Assembly (NCBI RefSeq): GCF_016654115.1
Contig: NZ_JAEQAZ010000095.1
Span: 1 to 33,441 of the forward strand
Source: Streptomyces sp. MBT53
GTDB taxonomy: Bacteria > Actinomycetota > Actinomycetes > Streptomycetales > Streptomycetaceae
DNA: 33,441 nt
Direction of reading: 5' to 3'
Numbering within the stretch: the stretch's first letter is position 1; each line of letters opens with the position of its first letter. Below are positions 6,817 to 13,658 of the stretch, one piece after another. A program made the position numbers and the translations under genes. The notes under the pieces were generated by a model, which did not search any database, was not told the origin of the DNA, and saw only the letters and a list, made by a program, of their open reading frames with translations.

Positions 6817-8625
6817 ATGCCAGCCACTTCCCAGCCGTTCCGCCCGCGCAGACGCCGTGTCGCAGGCCTGCTCGCCGCCGCCGCGAGCCTGGCCACGGCC
6901 GGTGCGCTGACCGCCGCGCTGCCCGCCGACGCGCACGGAAACCCGAGCGGCGACCACGGGCACAAGCCCAGCCGCTACCAGGACGTCCAGCTCCTCTCCT
7001 TCAACGACCTGCACGGCAACCTGGAGCCCCCGTCGGGTTCCTCCGGCCGGGTCACCGAACTCCAGGCGGACGGCACGACGAAGACGATCGACGCGGGCGG
7101 CGTCGAGTACCTCGCCACCCACCTGCGCGAGGCCCGCAAGGGCAACCCGTACTCGATCACCGCGGCCGGCGGCGACATGGTCGGGGCCTCCCCGCTGATC
7201 TCGGGCCTGTTCCACGACGAGCCGACCATCGAGGCCCTCAACAAGCTTGACCTGGACGTCACTTCGGTCGGCAACCACGAGTTCGACGAGGGCGCCAGGG
7301 AACTGGCCCGCCTGCAGAACGGCGGCTGCCACCCCACCGAGGGCTGCTACACGGACAAGAAGTTCAAGGGCGCCGACTTCCCCTACCTCGCGGCCAACGT
7401 CCTCGACGAGAAGACGAAGAAGCCCATCCTCAAGCCCTACTGGGTGTGGAAGAAGAACGGCGTCAAGGTCGGCTTCATCGGCGTCACGCTGGAGGGCACC
7501 CCGGGCATCGTCTCCGCGGACGGCGTCAAGGGCCTGCAGTTCAAGGACGAGGTCGAGACGATCAACAAGTACGCCAAGGAACTGCAGAAGCAGGGCGTCA
7601 AGTCGATCGTCGCGCTGATCCACGAGGGCGGCTTCCCCGCGTCCTCCTCCTACAACTACGACTGCGACGCGTCCGGCGGCGGCTCCGGCATCTCCGGCCC
7701 GATCGTCGACATCGCGAAGAACGTCACCCCGGCCGTCGACGCCCTCGTCACCGGCCACACCCACAACGCCTACGTCTGCACGATCGACGACCCAAGTGGC
7801 AAGCCCCGTATGGTCACTTCGGCCGCGTCCTTCGGCCGCCTCTATACGGACACCACGCTGACGTACGACCGCTGGACCGGCGACATCGCGCGTACGGCGG
7901 TCAAGTCCGCGAACCACGTGGTCACCCGGACCGTGCCCAAGGCCGCCGACATGACCGCCCTGATCGGCAAGTGGAACACCCTCGCCGCGCCCATCGGCAA
8001 CCGCGCGATCGGCTACATCTCCGCCGACGTCAACAGCACGGGCACCGAGTCCCCGATGGGCGACCTCATCGCGGACGCCCAACTCGCGTACGGCAAGGAG
8101 CTGGACCCGGAGACCGACCTCGCGCTGATGAACCCGGGCGGGGTGCGGGCGGGCCTGACCTACGCGGCCAAGGGCGCGGAGGGCGACGGCGTGGTGACGT
8201 ACGCCGAGGGCTTCACGGTGCAGCCGTTCGCGAACACCGTGAACCTCCAGAACTTCACCGGCGCGCAGGTCGTCCAGACGCTCAAGGAACAGGTGAGCGG
8301 CACGAACGCGGCGGCTCCGAAGATCCTCCAGCCCTCGTCCGGACTGACGTACACGCTGGACCTGACGAAGACGGGCGCGGACCGCGTGGTCACCGACTCG
8401 ATCCGGCTCGACGGCAAGGCGATCGACCCGGCCGCCACCTACCGCGTCGCGACGAACAGCTTCCTCGCGGGCGGCGGCGACGGCTTCACGACGCTGGGCC
8501 AGGGCACCGGTGACCTGGTCGGCACGGACGACCTCACCGCACTCGCCCAGTACCTGACCGCCCACTCCACGGCGGCGAGCCCGCTCGCGCCTCCGGCGGC
8601 GAACCGGATCACGATCGTGCAGTAA
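6817..8625 (+). CDS. Secreted 5'-nucleotidase / UshA-like metallophosphoesterase
   Basis: A 602-residue exported phosphoesterase that would release phosphate from extracellular nucleotides. The signal peptide has the Arg-rich start RRRRVAGLLAAAASLATAG and a likely cleavage after ADA near residue 39. The N-terminal metallophosphatase domain shows FNDLHGN (D64, H66), GGDM (D120), GNHEFD (N153, H154), a histidine in LIHEGG (H268) and GHTH (311-314), so the two-metal site is complete. The C-terminal nucleotide-binding domain has NPGGVRAGL and FLAGGGDGF. It has its own promoter region and ends in a strong terminator. Such genes are often PhoP-regulated in Streptomyces, but I see no convincing PHO box (GTTCACC repeats) in the short upstream gap. 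Confidence 0.94.
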   Translation: MPATSQPFRPRRRRVAGLLAAAASLATAGALTAALPADAHGNPSGDHGHKPSRYQDVQLLSFNDLHGNLEPPSGSSGRVTELQADGTTKTIDAGGVEYLATHLREARKGNPYSITAAGGDMVGASPLISGLFHDEPTIEALNKLDLDVTSVGNHEFDEGARELARLQNGGCHPTEGCYTDKKFKGADFPYLAANVLDEKTKKPILKPYWVWKKNGVKVGFIGVTLEGTPGIVSADGVKGLQFKDEVETINKYAKELQKQGVKSIVALIHEGGFPASSSYNYDCDASGGGSGISGPIVDIAKNVTPAVDALVTGHTHNAYVCTIDDPSGKPRMVTSAASFGRLYTDTTLTYDRWTGDIARTAVKSANHVVTRTVPKAADMTALIGKWNTLAAPIGNRAIGYISADVNSTGTESPMGDLIADAQLAYGKELDPETDLALMNPGGVRAGLTYAAKGAEGDGVVTYAEGFTVQPFANTVNLQNFTGAQVVQTLKEQVSGTNAAAPKILQPSSGLTYTLDLTKTGADRVVTDSIRLDGKAIDPAATYRVATNSFLAGGGDGFTTLGQGTGDLVGTDDLTALAQYLTAHSTAASPLAPPAANRITIVQ

Positions 8626-8648
8626 CAGTCAGCAGTTCGTCCCTGCTC

Positions 8649-8690
8649 AGGGGCCCGGTGCCGCAGTTTCGGCGCCGGGCCCCTTCCTTA
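8649..8690 (+). terminator. Rho-independent-type terminator after the 5'-nucleotidase
   Basis: GGGGCCCGGTGCCG (8650-8663) pairs with CGGCGCCGGGCCCC (8670-8683) with one G-U wobble, and A8649 pairs with T8684. A T-rich tail (TTCCTTATT) follows. It insulates the nucleotidase from the peptide genes. Confidence 0.85.
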
Positions 8691-8877
8691 TTCCCGTTCT
8701 AAATTCTGTGTAAGGGCGGGTTCAGTTCCGCGAATTACATAAGAATCTTCCACAGCAATCGCTCAGGAAGGTCTAAGCGAAAATCGCTTTTCCTGCGTCG
8801 AAAGTCCAGTAGTGTTTTCCATGTCGAAAGCGAACAGCGCAAACGACAGAGGCAACAGAAGACATAAGGAGAGCACG
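8691..8877 (+). promoter_or_regulatory. AT-richer leader/promoter region of the cationic peptide array
   Basis: This 187-bp gap is visibly AT-richer than its surroundings. It holds a small perfect hairpin, AAGCGA-AAA-TCGCTT at 8775-8789 followed by T residues, which could act as an attenuator or processing site. A reading frame extends upstream of the first peptide gene to GTG 8812, but the strong AAGGAGAG at 8866-8873 supports the start at 8878. No unambiguous -35/-10 pair was identified. Confidence 0.4.
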
Positions 8878-8994
8878 ATGAGCTTCCACAAGATCGTCCC
8901 GGTCAAGAAGCACCACAAGCCCGCCCCCGCCCCCAAGAAGGCCACGAAGAAGCCCGCTCCGGCCCCGAAGCGCCGCCCGGTCGGCCACAAGTAA
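8878..8994 (+). CDS. Cationic Lys/Pro/Ala-rich peptide, array copy 1
   Basis: A 38-residue peptide of unknown function, first of four tandem paralogues. It starts MSFHKIVPVKKHHK, continues with PAPAPKK and KKPAPAPKRR blocks and ends RPVGHK. It has 10 Lys, 2 Arg and no acidic residue, so net charge is about +12 before counting three-plus histidines. The ATG at 8878 follows AAGGAGAG (8866-8873) at ideal spacing. It has neither a signal peptide nor a Gly-Gly leader site and no cysteine. This copy differs from the others by an ATKKPAP insertion-like middle. An ABC exporter gene lies downstream of the array. An antimicrobial, nucleic-acid-binding or wall-binding peptide are all possible. Confidence 0.85.
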   Translation: MSFHKIVPVKKHHKPAPAPKKATKKPAPAPKRRPVGHK

Positions 8995-9032
8995 ACAGCC
9001 CATAAGGCGTCGTAACAGGGAGGGAATTAATC

Positions 9033-9149
9033 ATGAGCTTCAACAAGATTCACCCCATCAAGCAGACCCGCAAGCCCGCCCCGGCCCCCAAGAAGCCGGC
9101 CCCGAAGAAGCCCGCTCCGCGGCGTCGCCCGATCGACCACAAGGGCTGA
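9033..9149 (+). CDS. Cationic Lys/Pro/Ala-rich peptide, array copy 2 (divergent)
   Basis: A 38-residue paralogue, the most divergent of the four: MSFNKIHPIKQTRK at the N-terminus where the others have MSFHKIVPVKKH, and RRRPIDHKG at the end. The core PAPAPKKPAPKKPAP is kept. It contains 8 Lys, 4 Arg and a single Asp. The start at 9033 follows AGGGAGGGA (9017-9025), and an in-frame TAA at 9003-9005 rules out a longer leader. It begins 38 nt after copy 1. The substitutions N4, H7, I9, Q11 and T12 suggest an older duplicate or specialised partner. Function unknown. Confidence 0.83.
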   Translation: MSFNKIHPIKQTRKPAPAPKKPAPKKPAPRRRPIDHKG

Positions 9150-9257
9150 CAAAGAATTTACAGGCGTAATTCAAAGGCAGTTGCAGCAGATCGGTAGAGG
9201 AACTGTTGCAGAACCGCAGCAGACACCGCGAGAGCCGTACCAGAGAGGGAAACCGTC

Positions 9258-9368
9258 ATGAGCTTCCACAAGATCGTGCCCGTCAAGAAGCACCGCAAGC
9301 CGGCCCCGGCCCCGAAGAAGCCCGCGCCGAAGAAGCCGGCGCCGAAGCGTCCGGTCGGGCACAAGTAA
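9258..9368 (+). CDS. Cationic Lys/Pro/Ala-rich peptide, array copy 3
   Basis: A 36-residue peptide, shortest of the set, with the consensus N-terminus MSFHKIVPVKKHRK, two KKPAP units (residues 20-29) and the ending KRPVGHK. It has 10 Lys, 2 Arg and no acidic residue. The ribosome binding site AGAGGGA is at 9243-9249. The 108-nt gap before it is comparatively AT-rich and holds a direct repeat GTTGCAG (9180-9186 and 9205-9211), so this copy could have its own promoter. Its protein is almost identical to copy 4 while many codons differ at third positions, which points to selection on the peptide. Confidence 0.85.
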   Translation: MSFHKIVPVKKHRKPAPAPKKPAPKKPAPKRPVGHK

Positions 9369-9449
9369 GCAGTCCGACGAGCCGCAGAAGAAGACCCGCA
9401 CCACCCCCCACCCGGCCGCACGGCCGAACCCCCGGAAAGGGAACCCACC

Positions 9450-9563
9450 ATGAGCTTCCACAAGATCGTCCCGGTCAAGAAGCACCGCAAGCCCGCCCCG
9501 GCCCCGAAGAAGCCCGCGCCCAAGAAGCCCGCGCCGAAGCGCCCCGTCGGGCACCAGGGCTGA
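9450..9563 (+). CDS. Cationic Lys/Pro/Ala-rich peptide, array copy 4
   Basis: A 37-residue peptide identical to copy 3 except for the last residues (GHQG instead of GHK). It has 9 Lys, 2 Arg and no acidic residue. The ribosome binding site GGAAAGGGA precedes ATG 9450. It is the last copy before a large hairpin (9577-9626) and the exporter gene. The repeating KKPAP pattern resembles lysine/proline-rich tails of histone-like proteins, but there is no attached DNA-binding domain and each peptide is a complete gene. The function is unknown; export by the adjacent transporter is an inference from position. Confidence 0.85.
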   Translation: MSFHKIVPVKKHRKPAPAPKKPAPKKPAPKRPVGHQG

Positions 9564-9576
9564 GCCGTCACCCAGT

Positions 9577-9626
9577 GAGGCGGGGCCACCGGTTAGCGAG
9601 TCCGCTCGCGCCGGTGGCCCCGCCTC
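9577..9626 (+). terminator. Large hairpin between peptide array and exporter (attenuator-like)
   Basis: Arms GAGGCGGGGCCACCGG (9577-9592) and CCGGTGGCCCCGCCTC (9611-9626) are perfectly complementary. The loop itself contains GCGAG-TCCG-CTCGC, giving a two-tier stem. There is no T-run afterwards, so it may be a leaky terminator or an mRNA-stabilising structure that lets the peptides be made in excess over the exporter. Confidence 0.75.
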
Positions 9627-9673
9627 GGCCACGTCCAGGCCATGTACCGATGTTCTGAAGGGAGTTGTTGACC

Positions 9674-11515
9674 ATGAGGGAAGCCCGTGAGGCCTTCCGC
9701 CGTTTCTGGCCGCTGACCCGCGGTGACCGCAAGTGGCTCGCGGTGATCATCACCTGCGTCATCGTGTCCGCGCTCGCCGAGACCGCCGCGATCCTGCTCT
9801 TCGCGGAACTCACCGACAACGCCCTCAAGGCCGGTTCGCTGTCCGCGTTCTGGGGCCCGGCCGCCGCCTGGCTCGGCGTCGCCGTACTGGGCGCGCTCGT
9901 CGGCTACTTCGGCAACTCCCTCGCCACCTGGACCGCCGAACGCTTCGTCCTGCGCCTGCGCGCGAACGTCTTCCGCCATGTCCAGGACCTCCCGCCCCAC
10001 TTCTTCCAGAAGCACCGCCAAGGTGACCTGGTCGAACGCCTCACCGGAGACGTCGAGGCCATCGAGCAGATGGTCGTGTCCGGCGTCGTCGGCACCATCT
10101 CGGCCGCGTTCTCCGCGGTCTTCTACGCCTGCGCGGCCCTGTACCTCCGCTGGGACCTGGCCCTGGCCACGTTCGTCCTGGCCCCCCTCTTCCTGCTGGC
10201 CGCCCGCCGCTTCTCGGGCCGTATCAGGCAGGCCTCGCAGGACGAGCGGGTCGCGGACGGCGCGATCACATCGGTGGTGGCGGAGTCCCTCGGCAACGTG
10301 GTCCTCACCCAGGCGTACAACCGCCGCCGGGACGAGGAGAAGCGCCTCGACACCGAGGCCCGCGCGTGGATGAAGGCATCGGTACGCGGCGCCCGCCTCA
10401 GCGAGATGTACGAGCAGTTCGTGGAGGTGGTCGAAACCCTCTGCGTCCTCGCGGTCATCGGCCTCGGCGTCTGGGAGATCTCCGCCGACCGCATGACCCT
10501 CGGCGCGCTCCTCGCCTTCGCCGCCTTCATCGGCTACCTCTACCCCCCGGTCCGCAACCTCGGCCAACTCGGCCTCACCCTCACCGCCGCGACCGCCGGC
10601 GCCGCCCGCATCAACGAGATCCTGGACGCCACCCCGTCCGTGGGCGACCCCCGCGAACCCGTCCCCGCCTGGCCCGTCCACGGCTGGGTCAGCTTCCACG
10701 GCGTGACCTTCCGCTACCCCGGCGCGGCCCGCGACACGGTGGAGAACGTCACGTTCAGGGCGGACCCCGGCGAGCTGGTGATCGTCACGGGCGAGAGCGG
10801 CGCGGGCAAGTCGACCCTGTCGAAACTCCTCACCCGCTTCTACGACCCCTCCGAGGGCGTGATCTGCCTGGACGGCGTCCCCCTCCGCGACGTACCGCTC
10901 GAATTCCTGCGCGAGAACGTGGCGTTGCTGCCCCAGCAGACCCTGATCCTCAACGGCACGATCCGCGAGAACATCGAGTGCGGCCGCCCCGGCGCGACGG
11001 ACGACGAGATCGAGCGAGCGGCACGGGCAGCGGCGGCCCACGACTTCATCACGGCACTCCCCGAGGCCTACGACACGCAGATCGCCCCCGGCACGGCGGC
11101 ACTCTCCGGCGGACAGCTCCAGCGGATCGCGATCGCACGGGCGATGCTGCGGCAGGCCCCGGTCCTGGTCCTGGACGAACCGACCGCCGGCCTCGACTCG
11201 GTGGCCGCCCGCCAGGTGATCCAGCCCCTGCGCCGACTGATGTCCGGCCGTACGACCATCATGATCACCCACGACCTGAGCCTCGCCCCCGACGCCGACC
11301 GCATCCTGGTCGTGGAGGGCGGACGCCTGGTGGAGACGGGCACCCACGCGGAACTGGTGTCAAGGGGCGGCGCGTACGCGCGACTTGCGGGTCCGCTGCC
11401 GGAGATGGCGATCACGGGACAGGGCACGGGACGACACCGCGCGGAGGACACGATGATCCTGCGCCAAGTCCCGGACGAGACAATGATCCTGAGGCTCCCG
11501 AAGCCGAACAGGTAG
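9674..11515 (+). CDS. ABC exporter with fused membrane and ATPase domains
   Basis: A 613-residue half-transporter of the MsbA/LanT-like exporter type that would work as a homodimer. The membrane domain (about residues 25-310) has the usual six helices (VIITCVIVSALAETAAILL near the start). The ATPase has Walker A GESGAGKST from residue 373, signature LSGGQ from 477 and Walker B VLVLDEP at 497-503 with the catalytic Glu. No N-terminal C39 peptidase domain is present, so it would not cleave a double-Gly leader. The C-terminal tail carries a duplicated motif, DTMILR (592-597) and ETMILR (602-607). The ATG at 9674 follows AAGGGAG (9658-9664). It sits directly after the four cationic peptide genes and is their best candidate transporter, although a drug or lipid substrate is equally possible from sequence alone. 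Confidence 0.93.
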   Translation: MREAREAFRRFWPLTRGDRKWLAVIITCVIVSALAETAAILLFAELTDNALKAGSLSAFWGPAAAWLGVAVLGALVGYFGNSLATWTAERFVLRLRANVFRHVQDLPPHFFQKHRQGDLVERLTGDVEAIEQMVVSGVVGTISAAFSAVFYACAALYLRWDLALATFVLAPLFLLAARRFSGRIRQASQDERVADGAITSVVAESLGNVVLTQAYNRRRDEEKRLDTEARAWMKASVRGARLSEMYEQFVEVVETLCVLAVIGLGVWEISADRMTLGALLAFAAFIGYLYPPVRNLGQLGLTLTAATAGAARINEILDATPSVGDPREPVPAWPVHGWVSFHGVTFRYPGAARDTVENVTFRADPGELVIVTGESGAGKSTLSKLLTRFYDPSEGVICLDGVPLRDVPLEFLRENVALLPQQTLILNGTIRENIECGRPGATDDEIERAARAAAAHDFITALPEAYDTQIAPGTAALSGGQLQRIAIARAMLRQAPVLVLDEPTAGLDSVAARQVIQPLRRLMSGRTTIMITHDLSLAPDADRILVVEGGRLVETGTHAELVSRGGAYARLAGPLPEMAITGQGTGRHRAEDTMILRQVPDETMILRLPKPNR

Positions 11516-11516
11516 A

Positions 11517-12233
11517 TCAGGCACGGGGAGTTGCCCGGAGGGTGTACCCCAGCCCCCGTACGGTGTGGATGAGCCGCGGTTCGCCGCGGCTCTCCAGTTT
11601 CCGGCGCAGATACATGACGTAGACGTCGAGGGTGTTGGACGCGGGCTCGAAGTCGAAGCCCCAGACGTGCCGATGGAGCCGGGACCGGGTGAGCACGGTG
11701 CCCGGATGGCGGAGCAGGTACTCCAGCAACAGGAACTCGGTCCGGGTGAGTCCGAGCGGCCGGCCGCCGCGGGTGACGGTACGGGTACGCGGATCCATGA
11801 CGAGATCGTGGAACACAAGCTGTTCGAGCTCGGGGGCGGGCAGCGGCTCACCGACCGCCCTCCGCCCGCTCCTCCGCAGCAACGCCCGTACCCGCGCGAG
11901 GAGTTCGTCCACCGCGAACGGTTTGCTGAGGTAGTCGTCGGCGCCGTTGTCGAGGGCGACGATCCGGTCGCCGACGGCGGTCCGCCCGGTGAGCATCAGG
12001 ATCGGCACGGTGGACCCGGAGGCACGGATACGGCGGGTCGCGGCCAGCCCGTCCAACTCGGGCATGGTGACGTCCATCAGCACCAGGTCGGGCGCGCCAC
12101 CGAGCAGATCGAGGGCGGTACGCCCGTCCCCCGCGAGGACGGTCTCGTACCCCTCGAACCTGAGCAGCCGCCCGATCCCTTCCCGTACGTCCACGTCGTC
12201 ATCGGCCAGCAGAATCTTCCGCGCCTCCGCCAT
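11517..12233 (-). CDS. OmpR-family response regulator without adjacent kinase
   Basis: A 238-residue regulator. The receiver domain has the acidic pair at residues 11-13, phospho-acceptor D54 (LVLMDVTMPELDG), T82 and K104 (SKPF), so it should be phosphorylatable. The winged-helix output domain (about 135-235) ends in VWGFDFEPASNTLDVYVMYLRRK and HTVRGLGYTLR. No kinase gene adjoins it; the upstream neighbour (44-nt gap, same strand) is a small membrane protein. Its stop is one base from the stop of the convergent ABC exporter. No clear ribosome binding site precedes ATG 12233. The output domain is nearly the same as that of the regulator at 15131-15868, hinting at shared targets or a shared kinase. 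Confidence 0.92.
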   Translation of the reverse strand: MAEARKILLADDDVDVREGIGRLLRFEGYETVLAGDGRTALDLLGGAPDLVLMDVTMPELDGLAATRRIRASGSTVPILMLTGRTAVGDRIVALDNGADDYLSKPFAVDELLARVRALLRRSGRRAVGEPLPAPELEQLVFHDLVMDPRTRTVTRGGRPLGLTRTEFLLLEYLLRHPGTVLTRSRLHRHVWGFDFEPASNTLDVYVMYLRRKLESRGEPRLIHTVRGLGYTLRATPRA

Positions 12234-12277
12234 TCGAACACGGTGTGACGGGTGGCTGTGGCGGTGCTGGCAGGGGG

Positions 12278-12997
12278 CTATGTGTGGGCTGGGGCTCGGG
12301 ACGCGAGCAGGCGGAAGCACGGGAGGAGGAGGGCGTAGGCGGCGAGGGGAGCACAGAGGAGCAGGAGGAAGGGGTGGGGTCCGTCGCCGACGGCCACCTC
12401 CCACAAGAGGTATGTGAGGCCGGCGAAGAAGGCGAGCACAACCCCGATGAACGCTCGTTCATGGGCCTTGCGGTGCCCCGCGCGCCGCCTGATCCGCGCC
12501 TCGACCCCGGGTCGCGGTTCCCAGGCCATGCCCCGGTGTACGGCGGCGACGGCACGCAGCTCGTCGATCTCGGCCCGGAGATCCGGGAGTTGCCAGTCGT
12601 CGACGTGGGGGAGGAGGAACCTGCGGCCGTCGGTGTCGTAGAGGTAGGTCAACGACTGGGCGTCCGCGCTGCGTTGGGCCGGATGCGGTTCGACCCGCAG
12701 ATCGTAGACGTCGTGCCAGGCCCAGCCGCGCGAGCGGACGACCCGGTGGACGCTGATCCCGCCGGGCCCGGCCAGGGTCCGCCACCAGCGCGGGGTGATG
12801 GCCATCCAGGCGACCGCGAGCGCCAGAGGCACCAGCACGAACAGCCCGAACCTGAGGTCGATGTGGTCGGGCTTCGTCATCTGATAGGCGAGGTTCCCCA
12901 GCAGAATCCCCAACGCGGCCAGTCGCTTCCGCGACGGCTTCCGCCACCTTCGGTACTCCCGCTCGATCCCGTCTCTGTCCCCGTCCCCGTCCAACAC
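12278..12997 (-). CDS. Membrane protein with PH-like domain (putative)
   Basis: A protein of about 239 residues with two hydrophobic segments near the N-terminus (AALGILLGNLAYQM and LFVLVPLALAVAWMAI). A soluble middle part follows whose RTLAGPGGISVHRVVRSRGWAWHDVYDLRVEP pattern is typical of bacterial PH/DUF-type membrane proteins, then two more helices at the C-terminus (FIGVVLAFFAGLTYLLW and LLLLCAPLAAYALLLP). GTG at 12997 is preferred because GGAAGG ends 6 nt upstream; GTG 13003 is in frame but too close. It is followed 44 nt later by the orphan response regulator, so they may be cotranscribed. Function unknown. Confidence 0.75.
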   Translation of the reverse strand: MLDGDGDRDGIEREYRRWRKPSRKRLAALGILLGNLAYQMTKPDHIDLRFGLFVLVPLALAVAWMAITPRWWRTLAGPGGISVHRVVRSRGWAWHDVYDLRVEPHPAQRSADAQSLTYLYDTDGRRFLLPHVDDWQLPDLRAEIDELRAVAAVHRGMAWEPRPGVEARIRRRAGHRKAHERAFIGVVLAFFAGLTYLLWEVAVGDGPHPFLLLLCAPLAAYALLLPCFRLLASRAPAHT

Positions 12998-13070
12998 CAA
13001 CACCCTTCCCCCGAGCCTGTGTTGGGGCCAATGGTGACACGCGGGCCGCGGGCGCCGGCGTGGGGAGGGT

Positions 13071-13120
13071 CCCCCGAGGATGGTGATCGGTGCGGGCCTA
13101 GATCACCATCCCCACGGGGG
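13071..13120 (-). terminator. Hairpin terminator downstream of the small secreted protein gene
   Basis: GGATGGTGATC (13078-13088) pairs with GATCACCATCC (13101-13111), and outer CCCCCG/CGGGGG arms (13071-13076 and 13115-13120) extend the stem across a small internal loop. It lies 12 nt after the stop of the gene at 13133-13513. Confidence 0.65.
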
Positions 13121-13132
13121 CGGTCGGTCGAC

Positions 13133-13513
13133 CTACTCGTTGAACCACTCGCTGGAGTACCAGATGCCGTCGCCGTTCCAGGAGACGTCCATCGAGTAGT
13201 GGTGGAGGTCGTCGACGTTGTATCCCTTCTTGCCGCAGCCGCTGTCGCCGCCGTCCGTGAGGACGAGCACGGTTCCCCCGTTGTGGGTGATCGAATTCAC
13301 TTCCCACAACCTGCCGGTGACGCCGTGGCCGTCGGCCTTGGTGTCGCAGACAGAGAAGACGTCGCCGTCGTCGTGGAACTTCATGTAGCCCCTGCCGCTG
13401 GGCAGGTTGAGGGTCTTGTCCGAAAGGGCGCTGGCCGGAGCCGCTGAGCCGGCGATCACGGCGAGGGTGGCTGCGCCGATGGCTGCCAGGCGGGCGAGCT
13501 TCGATCTGGTCAT
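13133..13513 (-). CDS. Small secreted protein of unknown function
   Basis: A 126-residue protein with a clear Sec signal peptide, MTRSKLARLAAIGAATLAVI then AGSAAPASA, cleaved around residue 29. This gives a mature product of about 97 residues. The mature part has two cysteines (VCDTKAD and SGCGKKG) that could form one disulfide, and is rich in Gly, Asp and aromatic residues near the end (WNGDGIWYSSEWFNE). No catalytic motif is evident. ATG 13513 is chosen because GGGGA precedes it and the signal peptide starts there; the frame runs further upstream without signals. It has its own terminator and lies between two regulatory modules. It could be a small inhibitor or adhesive protein, but nothing in the sequence decides this. 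Confidence 0.8.
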   Translation of the reverse strand: MTRSKLARLAAIGAATLAVIAGSAAPASALSDKTLNLPSGRGYMKFHDDGDVFSVCDTKADGHGVTGRLWEVNSITHNGGTVLVLTDGGDSGCGKKGYNVDDLHHYSMDVSWNGDGIWYSSEWFNE

Positions 13514-13658
13514 GATGTCCCCGTTCTCTGCGCTGTGCGGAGTGTCCGAGGGCAGGATGGTCAGGCTGCCGGCGTGGACACTCCCAATGATCAAGGAGAA
13601 CGCTAGTTCACACGATGGGTGCGTGTCCACGTCAAATTCACCGGTCGGCCACCGTCGG

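Noticed and set aside
6766..8565. A 599-codon open frame on the minus strand opposite the 5'-nucleotidase
   Set aside because: It is a high-GC shadow: composition is dominated by Arg, Gly, Val, Asp with no domain, and the plus strand encodes a complete known enzyme.
8812..8877. In-frame N-terminal extension of peptide copy 1 to GTG 8812
   Set aside because: The strong AAGGAGAG right before ATG 8878 and the absence of such an extension in copy 2 (in-frame stop at 9003) argue against it.
8878..9563. Reading the four peptide genes as a lanthipeptide, lasso or other known RiPP cluster
   Set aside because: There are no Cys/Ser/Thr-rich cores, no Gly-Gly leader and no modifying enzyme or C39 peptidase in the neighbourhood.
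8878..9563. Reading the repeated units as a CRISPR array
   Set aside because: Repeats are coding, of variable spacing and with ribosome binding sites; no short identical repeats with regular spacers.
9593..11347. A 584-codon minus-strand frame opposite the ABC exporter
   Set aside because: It is antisense to all ABC motifs and has no family features, so it is a shadow frame.
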